In this document: positions 9,203 to 20,094 of the stretch, in pieces
How the letters are laid out: each line of letters starts with the position of its first letter
Position numbering within the stretch: position 1 is the first letter of the stretch
Assembly: GCA_963576725.1 (NCBI GenBank)
Contig: OY755236.1
Coordinates: 69,410,379 to 69,474,378 of the forward strand
Reading direction: 5' to 3'
Length of the DNA: 64,000 nt
Source of the DNA: Azorinus chamasolen
Lineage: Eukaryota; Mollusca; Bivalvia; Cardiida; Solecurtidae
Position numbers and translations under genes: made by a program
The notes under the pieces: generated by a model
What the model was told of the DNA's origin: nothing
The model's database searches: none
The model's input: only the letters and a program-made list of their open reading frames with translations

Positions 9203-10043
9203 TTAACCCATACCCACTTATAGACGCCTTTGTGAACACAGTAGACCCGGATCAGACAGTTCCTGTAGGAACTGTTTGATCAGGGTCTGCTCTGTTTGCT
9301 AGTGGTATGTGATGGATATAATACAGCTCCTGTAGGAACTGTCTGATCAGGGTCTGCTCTGTTTGCTAGTGGTATGTGATGGATATAATACAGCTCCTGT
9401 AGGAACTGTCTGATCAGGGTCTGCTCTGTTTGCTAGTGGTATGTGATGGATATAATACAGTTCCTGTAGGAACTGTCTGATCAGGGTCTGCTCTGTTTGC
9501 TAATGGTATGTGATGGATATAATACAGCTCCTGTAGGAACTGTCTGATCAGGGTCTGCTCTGTTTGCTAGTGGTATTTGATGGATATAATACAGCTCCTG
9601 TAGGAACTGTCTGATCAGGGTCTGCTCTGTTTGCTAGTGGTATGTGATGGATATAATACAGTTCCTGTAGGAACTGTCTGATCAGGGTCTGCTCTGTTTG
9701 CTAGTGGTATGTGATGGATATAATACAGCTCCTGTAGGAACTGTCTGATCAGGGTCTGCTCTGTTTGCTAGTGGTATGTGATGGATATAATACAGCTCCT
9801 GTAGGAACTGTCTGATCAGGGTCTGCTCTGTTTGCTAGTGGTATGTGATGGATATAATACAGCTCCTGTAGGAACTGTCTGATCAGGGTCTGCTCTGTTT
9901 GCTAGTGGTATTTGATGGATATGTTAATACAGCTTCTTCTTTGGACCAAAACATCTCCTGTCCATGTTTCATTATGAAATGCTGTAAATAATTATTCATA
10001 AGGTAAAGAAATCTGAAATAATTTTCAAGTGGGAATGGGTCAA
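9203..10043 (+). mobile_element. B/C-type MITE expanded into a 67-bp satellite
   Basis: Starts TTAACCCATACCCACTTATA and ends GGGAATGGGTCAA. After the first hairpin arm (AGTAGACCCGGATCAGACAG), the second arm plus about 30 bp downstream is repeated about ten times with a 67-bp period (TAGGAACTGTCTGATCAGGG, GTCTGCTCTGTTTGCTAGTG, GTATGTGATGGATATAATAC). Units are nearly identical. MITE ends on both sides show that the satellite grew inside one element. Confidence 0.92.
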
Positions 10044-10268
10044 TCCATTCCCACATAGGCTAGTTTTAGTCCTTACCTCTTTGAACAAATCTACCGAAAA
10101 GGAGCATTTACTAAAGAAAAGGAAAATTTAAGAAAAAGGTAATTTTGAAACCATTGTGATAAATAGAGCATTTGCTCCTATGAAGCAAATGCTCTATTTA
10201 TCCCAATGGTTTCAGAAAGTGACATGTAAAGAGGTGTCAAAAGGCGTCAATATGAGGGAATGGGTTGA
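10040..10268 (+). mobile_element. A-family palindromic MITE (A3)
   Basis: Shares TCAA 10040-10043 with the preceding element and ends at TTGA. Central palindrome AACCATTGTGATAAATAGAG with tip GCTCCTATGAAGC. Confidence 0.92.
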
Positions 10269-10631
10269 ACACTAAAGAGCCATTCCACTTTGAATATTGA
10301 AGCATTGTAAAGGTTAAGACTGTTTTATCTCATGCCTTAGAGAGTTATTACTGTACATGCTCATTAATTTTGTCAAACACTTGAAATCATAATAACTGGC
10401 ATTTGGAGATAACAGGGATTCATAATTCCAAATTAATGTGACAAGAAATTTGATCTCGCTTTCAAATAACATAATGAAAGTACGAAAATATATTAATGAG
10501 CAACATTTTTAATGCACAGTTTGATATAACAGGATATGTGATTAATTTTTGCATATACCGCACTTACTCTGTAATTTGACTGGAAAAACAGAACAAATAG
10601 TTCTTCATTACCTGTTACTCCCTCAGTTTCA
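10269..10631. other. G-family tail fragment, then no feature
   Basis: About 50 bp of G tail (GAGCCATTCCACTTTGAATA, ending AAAGGTTAAG), then ~310 bp of AT-rich DNA in which I see nothing. Confidence 0.4.
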
Positions 10632-10825
10632 TTAACACTTTCAGTGGAGGAAATTAGTTACTACTATGCTTTGCAAACAGTGTAGACCTAGACGAGAGGG
10701 CACCTGTACTGCTTTTCATGTTACTCTTTTGTTAAAGAAATATATCCATGAATATTCATGGTAAGTTTGACTTTTTTTTGAATTTTGGAATAGTCTATAT
10801 GAAAATTCAGCTTTGAAAGGGTTAA
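10632..10825 (+). mobile_element. G-family MITE with damaged hairpin
   Basis: TTAACACTTTCAGTGGAGGA at the left, TTTGCAAACAGTGTAGACCT as first arm, and GAAAATTCAGCTTTGAAAGG plus GTTAA at the right. The second arm is replaced by C-like ATGAATATTCATGG. Confidence 0.7.
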
Positions 10826-10949
10826 AGTTATCGAAATGGTGCTTTACAAACCAGTGGAGAGTGGTGATAAAATGTCCTGTTATTTAGGGTAAATACATAT
10901 TTGTGTTCAATTATGCTAGAATGAAAATCTAATGAATCAGGAAAATAGC

Positions 10950-12515
10950 AATGCAACAAGGAGGGGTGAAAAGGAGCACTGTCACAAGGAGAGGTGGAAA
11001 GGAACAATACCACAAGGAGAGGTGGAAAGGAGCAATACCACAAGGAAAGGAGGAAAGGAGCAATACCAGAAGAAGGGGCGAAAGGAGCAATGCCACAAGG
11101 AGGGACGGAAAGGAGCAATGCTACAATGAGAGGTGGAAAGGAGCAATACCACAAGGAGAAGTGGAAAGGAGCAATATCACAAGGAGAGATAGAAAGGAAC
11201 AATACCACAAGGAGAGGTGGAAAGGAGCAATACCACAAGGAGAGGTGGAAAGGAGCAATACCACAAGGAGAGGTGGAAAGGAGCAATACCACAAGGAGAT
11301 ATGAATAGGAACAATACCACAAGGACAGGTGGAAAGGAGCAATACCACAAGGAGAGGTGGAAAGGAGCAATACCATGAGGAGATGTGAATAGGAACAATG
11401 CCACAAGGAGAGATGGAAAGGAGCAATACCAGAAGGAGGGGTGGAAAGGAGCAATACCACAAGGAGAGGTGGAAAGGAGCAATACCACAATGAGATGTGA
11501 ATAGGAGCAATACCACAAGGAGAAGTGAATAGGAGCAATACCACAAGGACAGGTGGAAAGGATCAATACAGCAAGGAGAAGAAAAAAAGACTGCAATGCC
11601 ACAAGGAGATATGGAATGGAGCATCACTACAATGAGAGGTGGAAAGGAGCAATACCACAGGGAGAGGTGGAAAGGAGCAATACCACAAGGAGCAATAGCA
11701 CAAGGAGAGGTGGAAAGGAGCAATACCACAAGGAAAGGTGGAAAGGAGCAACACCACAAGGAGAGGTGGAAAGGAGCAATACCACAAGGAGAGGTGGAAA
11801 GGAGCAATACCACGAGGAGATGTGAATAGGAGCAATACCACAAGGGGAGGTGGAAAGGAGCAATACAATACCACAAGGAGAGGTGGAAAGGAGCAATACC
11901 ACAAGGAAAGGTGGAAAGGAGCAATACCACAAGGAGAGGTGGAAAGGAGCAATACCACGAGGAGATGTGAATAGGAGCAATACCACAAGGGGAGGTGGAA
12001 AGGAGCAATACAATACCACAAGGAGAGGTGGAAAGGAGCAATACCACAAGGAAAGGTGGAAAGGAGCAATACCACAAGGAGAGGTGGAAAGGAGCAATAC
12101 CATGAGGAGATGTGAATAGGAACAATACCACAAGGGGAGGTAGAAAGGAGCAATACAATATCACAAGGAGAGGTGGAAAGGAGCAATACAATACCACAAG
12201 GAGACATGGAAAGGAGCAATACCACAAGGAGGTTAAAAAGGAGCAATACTACAAGGAGAGGTGGAAAGGAGCAATACCATGAGGAACGGTGGAAAGGAGC
12301 GATACCACAAGGAGAGATGGAAAGGAACAATGTCATAAGGAGAGATGAGGTGGAAGGGACAAATACAACAAGGAGAGGTGGAAAGAAAGGAGCAATACCA
12401 CAAAGAGAGGTGGAAAGGAGCAGTATCACAAAGAAGGGGGAAAGGAGCAATACCACAGAGAGGTTGAAAGGAGCAACGCTTCAAGGAATGGTGGAAAAGA
12501 GCAGTATCAAAGGGA
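10950..12515. repeat. 28-bp purine-rich minisatellite with higher-order repeats
   Basis: About 55 imperfect copies of a 28-bp unit (GGAGAGGTGGAAAGGAGCAA, then TACCACAA), very purine-rich on the + strand. Between about 11820 and 12120, GATGTGAATAGG recurs every 145 bp, a higher-order unit of five copies plus a 5-bp insertion. Since 28 is not a multiple of three, successive units cycle through frames and leave several long open frames on both strands, up to 368 codons. They encode only repeat peptides and have no gene features. Confidence 0.96.
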
Positions 12516-12584
12516 AACGTGGAACAGAGATGACTCTCATTATTTCTAGTTTGTGGGGACCAGTTAAAAACTTCGAGAGTTCAA

Positions 12585-12875
12585 CTAAACAAGAGCCGCG
12601 TGTGGAGCCAACGCTCGTCTAATCTGGTGCTTGTCAAGCTAAATTAAAAAAAGATTGAAAATAATAAAGGGCCAAAATTTTGAAATCAAGAGTTATGGTT
12701 CTTATGTAGGGGGCTTCCCTTTAATGAGATATACTAACCTATGAAGTTTTATACTTTTTGAGTAACAAGCTACACCAAAGTTTTTGCACGCCGACGACAA
12801 CAACAATGAGGACAACGCCTATGACCCAGTGATCACAATAGCTTGACTTTTCTTCGAAACAGACGAGCTAAAAAA
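12585..12875. repeat. SINE-like interspersed repeat (AAAGGGCCAAAATTTTG)
   Basis: Starts near ACAAGAGCCGCGTGTGGAGC, contains AAAGGGCCAAAATTTTGAAA and GACGACAACAACAATGAGGA, and ends with TAGCTTGACTTTTCTTCGAA before ACGAGCTAAAAA. I associate this arrangement with bivalve short interspersed repeats from memory. No target duplication is clear. Confidence 0.55.
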
Positions 12876-13639
12876 ACACACATGCCATTTTATAAAATAT
12901 CCAATTTCTTTCATTTTGTTCACTTTCTTAAACAAGCTGCCATATTACAGTCACACTTGTGCTTGTATAAATTTAAAGAATCTCGCTGTGTATATATAAG
13001 CATTTTACATGTATGTATTATTGCGAGTACAGACTTCTGTCTGGCATCCATTAGTGACCGATGCCCTAATTTACAATGCCCTGTCCAATTTTCAAATCCA
13101 TTTTGCCTCTATTATTGAAATAATCCCTATTGCTTTGGCAAATTTGTAAAGCACACCATTAAATTTGTTTACACCCATTTATGTGGGAAATATCCCCCAT
13201 CAGCAACACCACAAATACGCAATCACAATCATGACATTGTGAACTAAGCTGATTCCGGCTGGTTGCCAATTCACAGTCTTCAAGTACATGTAAGAGAATG
13301 GCCTTATTTAGGTAATCAGGCATATCAAAAATTGCTTACATCATCTTCAAGTTTCGCCATGAGCTGTTTCCATATCTAACTGTGGCATGTGTATTACTCA
13401 AGCGACAAATTTAATGTTAAACTGTATGTATTGGTAATAAAATGAGGAACAGGCTTTAATTTTAATTCAATATTTATTCTAATCTCCCCCCCGGAATCAT
13501 CCAGAAGCAAAGTTATCTTTCATACTAGTCACCACTGACACTCAGGATGAATGGAAGGTAATGGGTCATTTTAATTCACTAATTAACATTCACTCAATTT
13601 CGGCATGTACTTTGTTTAGACAGTTTAAATAATTATCTG
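12876..13639. other. No recognisable feature
   Basis: About 760 bp of AT-rich DNA with only short open frames and no motif I recognise. Confidence 0.5.
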
Positions 13640-13723
13640 ACACCATATTCCATTATAACTATATTATCTATGAATATTCAGGTATTGAAAATAGGACTAA
13701 ATAGGGAACAGGGAAAGGGTTAA
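13640..13723 (+). mobile_element. B-family MITE, right-end fragment
   Basis: ATTCCATTATAACTATATTA, ATGAATATTCAGGTATTG, then GGAACAGGGAAAGGGTTAA. Confidence 0.8.
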
Positions 13724-14313
13724 TAGTTTGTATAATTAGCTGGCTTTAGCGATCTCGTTAGTGATGACACTAGTGATTATTCGCTCACAACAAGCTGTGA
13801 TTTACTTGTGTTATGATCATTATCACCAGGTGAGCACTGCCGGCATCGATCACAAGGTCCAAGTCACACCTCAGACTCAATCAGACAGAAGTACAAACAT
13901 CACTAATTACGTACAAACAGACGATTTGGGGATGGAAAATGACTTTGACTTATCAAATACGTAGTCAGTTCGAACTCATTTTAAAAACTTACATTTATAA
14001 AGAATAAATAGGAAGAAAACTTTGTAACAATGAAAAATTCATATCAAGCGAGTTTGCCATACTGAGAGTGGACTGTATATGTACATAAAGGATTACATTA
14101 CCTTGATAACACTGAGCACCAAGTCAAAATATGCACAAAGCAAACCATTTGCAAATATAAGGTCTCCAGGATCAAAAAAGTAATGATGCAGCCAAATCAT
14201 AAATTGAAACTTGAATGAATTTACCCCATGAATACTCTAGAAGAAATAATGGCATCATTACCCCTTTCCGTCATATATAAATGCTTTTCATGCCATGTAA
14301 ACATAGTACATAG
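13724..14313. other. Mostly unassigned; possible terminal exon
   Basis: No repeat over most of the region. An open frame ending at TAG 13962-13964 has a balanced composition (…KVQVTPQTQSDRSTN…) and is followed by AATAAA near 14003. See the finding on this. At 14225-14305 there are fragments of C and B ends just before the hAT element. Confidence 0.35.
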
Positions 14314-15444
14314 TAGGGCTGCAACGATACGCCCATGTAGCGAATACGAATACGTATCACGATACAGTATAGCGAATACGAATAAATATTCACGAATACG
14401 AACACAGTTACATAAACATGCTATGGCATAAGCTGATAAGAGTTACTTAAATCAAAGCATGTCCAGACTGAGTCCATGTTTAGGATTAGGAATCTTTAAG
14501 CTTATAATGAAAATGCTACTGGACAAGTGCTGATAAGCAAGGGAAAAGTATGAGTTTAAATATCTAATTGGCAAAGTCACATAAACTTGAAACTTGTTCA
14601 AAAGTAAACTGGTCCTGTCCTATTGTAGTCTTTTACTCTTTAGGCAATATGCATAAAAATAATACTAATTCAAATTCAAGAACCTTTCAAGCACCATCAA
14701 AATACAGTGCATTACACTGTATCTAATTGAATATAGCCTGCTGGTTTCGTCCATTTCTGGTGAATCGTGAACGAACTCAAATAAATTTGGTCAATAGATT
14801 TTGGGTACGTTCAGACATTGGGGCGCTCCAATAACTAACCGCTAGAGCCAACAACTAGCAGTATTACTTCATTTTGTGGTGGCGCACTTTACAAACAGTG
14901 ATTTCATTGTTGGGTTTTCCTTCTGATCCCGTCAGAAACCCTAAATGATTCCAGACGGCACTTTTATATTTGGTTGGAGTCTGAAAATCTCTTTTGGCCC
15001 CCGACATTGTTATGAAACAACAGTTTGCGGTTGTCGTAAAAACTAAGAATTAGTCCTATCAAAACAGACTTGTTTTCGGTAATTGTTTCGTGTATTTGAA
15101 CCATTTGACTACTTTTCTGCAAAAAGTGAATGCAAGATTACAATTATTAGGTCTGTTGAATCCAACAGGACCAACATATGGTGTCGTGATTTGTACACAT
15201 AAGAAGTCACTAAGAGTCATCTCCCTTGGTGTCACTGCGAAAAGACGTTTCGCAGCTGGAATGTTTCGCTCATATTTCAATTATTTCTGGCGAAAATATG
15301 TTGTTTTTCTTTTAATTTTGTTAATTTCCTATATGTCTAATTGTATTCATCAATATTCGTTCTTTGGGTAGCGAATATGATACATTCACCGCCAGAAACG
15401 ATATTCAAATAATTCGAATACGTTAGTGTATCATGACAGCCCTA
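14314..15444. mobile_element. hAT-type DNA transposon, non-autonomous
   Basis: 1131 bp. Left end TAGGGCTGCAACGATACG, right end GTATCATGACAGCCCTA, imperfect inverted termini. It is flanked by the perfect 8-bp direct repeat GTACATAG (14306-14313 and 15445-15452), the duplication length of hAT elements. Inside, no transposase motif is seen; the longest frames (93 and 73 codons) match nothing I know. The subterminal region repeats GCGAATACGAATA several times. Confidence 0.9.
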
Positions 15445-15452
15445 GTACATAG

Positions 15453-16533
15453 TAATAACTTTTTAAGAGTATTTCAGACCAAAAAAGTCGAGTGTTCCTA
15501 TTATTTCATAAATGGATCACTCACCCCGATTTTCTTCACTATAAAACAGCACTGGAACGGAACGAAAATGGTTGTTTGTGCACCCAACTCAACATCCACA
15601 ACTAAATGAATGTCAACGAACGGAAAATTATGCAAAATAAACGATATAACGATATACACTTACAACTGTTCTAGGGATATGTCTAAATAGTTTGAAACAA
15701 GTTTTCAGATTATTGTGAAGGGTCTGTTGAACAGACCCATACAAATTACAGTGAAACTCCGTCACCGATGTGAATGGTGTTTTCTGGTATCACTTATACA
15801 AGGAAAGAATCGATGCATTATACATACATTATACAGGTTGAAGTTTATGATAATGTTAAAAAAGGTTACACCGAATGTGAAGAAATACGCTTCCTGTCAT
15901 CATCAAACAGTGCTCTTAGGAAATGAGAGAAAATGCTCTCGGTTCTTTCGAGCATCGCGATAATCCGAGGTTTATGCCGATTTCCAGTGGTCCTCGAGAT
16001 ATCGCCAATATACTGTAGATATATACAAATAGCTTGTACCCTAATGATTCTTTATAATACAAATGGCAAGGTAATCAATATACATGTACATTGTATGTAC
16101 ATCTACTTCTTTTTTTAAACTTTATATATATATAATATTTGTAAGTAATTGTTGACATTATACACATCTTGCTGTAATTATGACCTATAACATTCCTTCC
16201 ATCGAAACAAAACATGGAAAAGGAAAACAGGTAACACGATATAGATGCAGAGAGATAAGATTAGATACATGTAGATACATTACAGAGCGGGAGAAAGATA
16301 TACATGTAGTTAGATTTCAACAGATCAATTATATGCACAAAGTACTATAGGACAACATTAATTCAACAACATATATAGATGTATACATGTATTATATGTA
16401 ATATATACTACGTAGGTCCTAAGACTATGCCATATAATGACATTTTATAATATTATGAAGTAATTGGTTGTTCCATTGTTATAGCTGGTCATATTTTCAT
16501 CTGATATCACGTAAATATAGATATATACAAATA
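15453..16533. other. Unassigned AT-rich sequence
   Basis: No gene recognised. There are AT-rich simple stretches near 16080-16140 (TATATATATATAA) and 16365-16405, and a small hairpin GGTCTGTTGAACAGACC at 15721. The string AGATATATACAAATAGCTTG occurs near 16017 and again near 16519, so a short duplication borders the next element. Confidence 0.45.
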
Positions 16534-16694
16534 GCTTGATGAGACACCAAGCAACTAAGCATCTCATCAGGATCCAAACTGTTTGACAATATGACTGCAT
16601 TTTAGAAGAAAAATATATGAAAAATAATTACTTTCAGAAGTGCAGTATACGACAAAGTTTGCAGGCTATAAATAGTTTGCGTGCAAAGAGTTAA
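16534..16694 (-). mobile_element. F-family MITE, left end truncated
   Basis: Hairpin half CATCTCATCAGGATCCAAAC plus TGTTTGACA, internal TTCAGAAGTGCAGTATACGA, right end GCGTGCAAAGAGTTAA. Confidence 0.78.
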
Positions 16695-16757
16695 TAATGA
16701 GTAATTACAATGAAGAAGCTCATATAAGATGAGTAAATTGAAACAATTTCAACAGTA

Positions 16758-16870
16758 GCTCCTTTATTTCTCCACAAAATCTTATACTGTGACCACTCTT
16801 TATAATCATCATGAAGAGACAATTCTAAAGAGTGGTCACAGTATAGGGTTTGGTGGAGAAATGGCAATTT
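16758..16870. mobile_element. H-family palindrome
   Basis: Arms TTTCTCCACAAAATCTTATA, CTGTGACCACTCTTT and, inverted, AAAGAGTGGTCACAGTATAG, GGTTTGGTGGAGAAAT. Related copies occur at 36966, 38918 and 57785. Confidence 0.82.
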
Positions 16871-16944
16871 TAGTATTTGGGTATGCACCTTCATCTGTAT
16901 CTCTGCAACTGAAAAATGAGGAAAAAAGAACTAATTTAACAGTT

Positions 16945-17194
16945 TTAACCCTTCGCTTGCTGTATTTTAAAACACATTTCTCCTTCTTTACCTATGCCCT
17001 GTTGTATAATTACATATATCTTCACTGTGTACAAGTATTTTGCTGTCCAATCACTGCTGTGGAGTGCACTGGTTGCACAATCAACGTGTAAATGGTGCAG
17101 ACCCTGATGAGACAGCTCCTGCAGGAGCTGTCTCATCTGGGTCTTCACTATTTACAGGTAGGTATATTGACGCGAATAGCAAGCGAAGGGTTAA
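16945..17194 (-). mobile_element. E-family palindromic MITE
   Basis: TTAA-bounded with inverted ends CCCTTCGCTTGCTRT and AGCAAGCGAAGGG. Hairpin arms CAGACCCTGATGAGACAG and CTGTCTCATCTGGGTCTTC around tip GCTCCTGCAGGAGC. Nearly the same sequence, inverted, occurs at 19671 and 26875. Confidence 0.95.
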
Positions 17195-17462
17195 TGTTGC
17201 TCACCTCAGACAACTTTCACTTTGTTTTACTCATATTCAAGATATTTTACAGAATGGCAGTCATCAAATACTACTACTAGCAGCTGCTATTGACATTTTT
17301 GGTTGCCATTGGTAAACAAAGGTTCCCAATGGTTACCATTTGCAATACTCAAGCACACCTGTCCTGTTATTATTTTATTAATAAGCTCTCTGAAACATAT
17401 CATCTGATTCAAGATTCTGTCATAGAGGTATAGACTCCCTGTGGCTCAACAAATGAATCCCT

Positions 17463-17642
17463 TTCAACCCTGACTTATCTGTGTGGAACAGTTCATCAGT
17501 GATTAGTTATAATATTTGCTAGAGGAGTTTTAATGGCAAACTGTGCAGACCCTGATCAGAGGGCTCCTCTAACAGCCCTCCGATCTAGCTCTATACTGTT
17601 TGCAAATATCAGTATGTGCGTGTCCGGGGATGAAAGGATTAA
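17463..17642 (-). mobile_element. G-family palindromic MITE
   Basis: Starts TCAACCCTGACTTATCTGTG; arms GGCAAACTGTGCAGACCCTG and CTATACTGTTTGCAAATATC, tip GGCTCCTCTAACAGCCC; ends GATGAAAGGATTAA. Confidence 0.82.
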
Positions 17643-17795
17643 TCGTATTATAATATTACACAATGGACCTATAGGATAATAGAATCCATATATTAAATGA
17701 CAGCTAAATCAATATAGTTTGAAACAGAGGGCAAATAAATTGTACCGTAAAACCTCTCTCAAACCAGACTTTCAAACTAGTATCAATGTTGATCT

Positions 17796-18183
17796 TTAAC
17801 CCTTTCTCTGTTAACCCTTTCCTCCGTAGGCTATTTTTAGACCCAACCTTATTGAATGAATCTACCGAAAAGGAGCATTTACTAGAGAAAAGGAAAATGT
17901 TATAATTGTTTAGTATAGAAACCATTGTGATAAATAGAGCATCCTATGGAGCAAATGCTCTATTTGTCCCAATGGTTTCAAGAAGTAACTATTACAGAGG
18001 CGTAGAAAGGTGTATTTATGGAGGAAAGGGTTAAATATTCATCCAGTATATAATGACATCATGACATCATACGCAACCAGAGCAGACCCTGATCAGACAG
18101 CTCCTAGAGGAGTCATCTGATCAGGTTTTATAATTACTGTTTATGAAGGCGTGAAAAGGAATTTGTATGAGCGAAAGGCTTAA
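17796..18183 (+). mobile_element. C-family MITE inside D1, interrupted by A4
   Basis: TTAACCCTTTCTCTG, then A4, then TTAAATATTCATCCAGTATA, ATGACATCATGACATC, hairpin CAGACCCTGATCAGACAGCT, end GCGAAAGGCTTAA. Without A4 it reads as a normal C left end. The hairpin tip is GCTCCTAGAGGAG. Here the usual A/T arm mismatch is absent. Confidence 0.87.
17811..18034 (+). mobile_element. A-family palindromic MITE (A4), innermost of the nest
   Basis: TTAACCCTTTCCTCCGTAGG to GGAGGAAAGGGTTAA. It sits at a TTAA within the C element above and duplicates that TTAA. Confidence 0.94.
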
Positions 18184-18196
18184 AGCAGGTGGCACC

Positions 18197-18446
18197 TTAA
18201 CCCTTTACTCCATGAATATTCATGCAAGAAAAAATGATGTCAAGAATAATAGTTAGATTAATTTGTTGTAATAGCACATGGACAAAGAAAAAATTTGCCA
18301 TGGCAGAAACTGTAGAATTATATCTATATTATATCACAAGCAAACAGAGCAGAACCTGATCAGACGGCTCCTATAGAAGCTGTCTGATCTGAGTCTTCTC
18401 TGTTTGCAGATGCGTAGAAAGGTGTATTTATGGAGTAACAGGTTAA
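18197..18446 (+). mobile_element. C-family MITE inside D1
   Basis: Complete, TTAACCCTTTACTCCATGAA to TATGGAGTAACAGGTTAA, with hairpin arms CAGAACCTGATCAGACGG and CTGTCTGATCTGAGTCTTC. Flanked by D sequence GGTGGCACC on the left and TACAGGATGACAG on the right. Confidence 0.93.
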
Positions 18447-18527
18447 TACAGGATGACAGTTATGCAGAAAGCTCCTGACCTTCACCCTGCAGTTTTAAAC
18501 CTAAATAGATCTACAGTAGAACCTGTC

Positions 18528-18640
18528 TTAAGCAGTCATTAAAAAGAGGAATAATTATGGGTCTGTAAGGCAGGTGATAGCTTAATGCAGGTCAAAAATA
18601 ATGCAGTAAGGTCCTATAGGAACTATTTCTGAAAATGTTT
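18528..18640. mobile_element. D-family MITE, left half (D2)
   Basis: CTACAGTAGAACCTGTCTTA, GGCAGGTGATAGCTTAATG, tip GGTCCTATAGGAACT; the right half is missing. Confidence 0.78.
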
Positions 18641-18818
18641 TAATTAATGCATCTTTTCTGGGCCCCTGTGACAATATTGACAATCATAACATGCTCAGCA
18701 TGTTTATGGGTTCCAGGCAATCCAGTGTCTGCCATAAAAAACAACAGGAAAAATATTATTTCAACAAGGAAGACCAATTAGCAAACAAATTTACTTTTGC
18801 AAACAAAACTTTATCCAT

Positions 18819-19046
18819 TTAACCCTTTCCTTGTTCTGTATTTGGTAAAGAAATAATGACATCATGAATATTTATTAGCTGATTTTTTTTATTGGCATAA
18901 TTATGTACACATTAATTTTTGGTATTAGTAGAAACTGTAGTCACATCTATATTATTTTATAAGCAAACAGAGCAGATCTGGGCCTGATCTGGTTCTACTC
19001 TGTTTGCAAATGTGTGAAAGTGCATTTATGTGAAGGAAAGGGTTAA
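18819..19046 (+). mobile_element. C-family MITE
   Basis: TTAACCCTTTCCTTGTTCTG to GAAGGAAAGGGTTAA. The hairpin is collapsed to GCAGATCTGGGCCTGATCTG, having lost the tip. Its right end is the B-like type (CATTTATGTGAAGG). Confidence 0.9.
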
Positions 19047-19145
19047 TCAATTTTTCAGATGTTTGTCTCCTGGAGTAATTATTTTTGTGAACAATGACCA
19101 GGCATTTATAACATCAATAGAGCCAGATACAGACTAGCATCCTGC

Positions 19146-19291
19146 TTAACCCTTTCCCTGTCGAATATTCATGTAAGAAATAATGACATCATGAATGCAA
19201 ACAGAGCAGGCCCTGATCAGACAGCTCCTACATCTGGGTTTACTCTGTTTGCAAAAATGTGAAAAAGTGCTTATATGAAGGAAAGGGTTAA
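19146..19291 (+). mobile_element. C-family MITE with internal deletion
   Basis: Both ends are intact (TTAACCCTTTCCCTGTCGAA; GAAGGAAAGGGTTAA), but ~100 bp between GACATCATGAAT and GCAAACAGAGCAGGCCC is missing, leaving a 146-bp element. Confidence 0.9.
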
Positions 19292-19670
19292 CTTTTTGCA
19301 TGCTGGTGCCATATTTGCAATTAACCCTTTACTCCATGAATTGTTTATGATTACGGCTTCCCCCTCCTTGCATATTTAGCATCTCAAATAGTATTCAGAT
19401 ATGTACCAGGATATTCGGATAGGTTTGAGACAACCTGAGTTTTGACATCATATCAGTTATAACAGCATTTAATAATGAGTACACACAATGGTCTAAGGCA
19501 AGTGTAATGTAATCAAGCTATTGTTTTAGACATTACATTGCTTGAAACTCAACATGGGTTGTCATGGTAATATGCAAGCAACACCGGCGCACATTAAAAT
19601 ATAAGATTTTGATCTATACGAGGGTTGTTATCTATGTTTGTAGACTTACTTTACAACAGATCAGATGTCT
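19288..19670. other. F and C end fragments, then unassigned DNA
   Basis: TTAACTTTTTGCATGCTGGT (F-like end) and TTAACCCTTTACTCCATGAA (C left end, 19321-19348) are followed by ~320 bp in which I recognise nothing. Confidence 0.45.
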
Positions 19671-19920
19671 TTAACCCTTCACTTGCTATTCGCGTCAATA
19701 TACCTACCTGCAAATAGTGAAGACCCAGATGAGACAGCTCCTGCAGGATCTGTCTCATCAGGGTCTGCACTATTTACAAGTTGATTGTGCAACCAGTGCA
19801 CTCCACAGCATTGATTGCACAGCGAAATACTTGTACACAGTGAAGATATATGTAATTATACAACAGGGCATGGGTAAAGAAGGGGAAATGTATTTTAAAA
19901 TTCAGCAAGAGAAGGGTTAA
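19671..19920 (+). mobile_element. E-family palindromic MITE
   Basis: TTAACCCTTCACTTGCTATT to GCAAGAGAAGGGTTAA. Hairpin GAAGACCCAGATGAGACAG over tip GCTCCTGCAGGATC to CTCATCAGGGTCTGCAC. Confidence 0.95.
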
Positions 19921-20094
19921 CAGGGAAATGAAAAGTTCTATCATTAGCAAATGTATTCTTTTAACTATCACATGATCTATACAGCAGAATTCTTCAGTAA
20001 ATGGTTTTAACATAATTACCAACACATAAAACTCCTTTACTCAGTACACGGTACAGCAAATTTGACAGCAAAAATTTCATGTGTTAAATATGAT

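Larger units (their letters stand above)
17741..18526. mobile_element. D-family MITE carrying nested insertions (D1)
   Basis: Only three short D segments are original: 17741-17799 (TACCGTAAAACCTCTCTC, then GATCTTTAA), 18180-18200 (TTAAAGCAGGTGGCACCTTA) and 18443 onwards (TTAATACAGGATGACAGTTA, GCAGAAAGCTCC). Between them lie a C element at 17796-18183, which itself contains A4, and a second C element at 18197-18446. The right half of the D palindrome is shortened. Confidence 0.88.

Noticed and set aside
9203..10043. Regular direct repeats suggesting a CRISPR-like array
   Set aside because: There are no variable spacers; the whole 67-bp period repeats. Ends are MITE termini and the sequence is eukaryotic in character.
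10828..12622. Long open frames up to 368 codons resembling a Leu/Cys/Pro-rich membrane protein
   Set aside because: They are translations of the 28-bp minisatellite. All frames are open on both strands, so coding is not supported.
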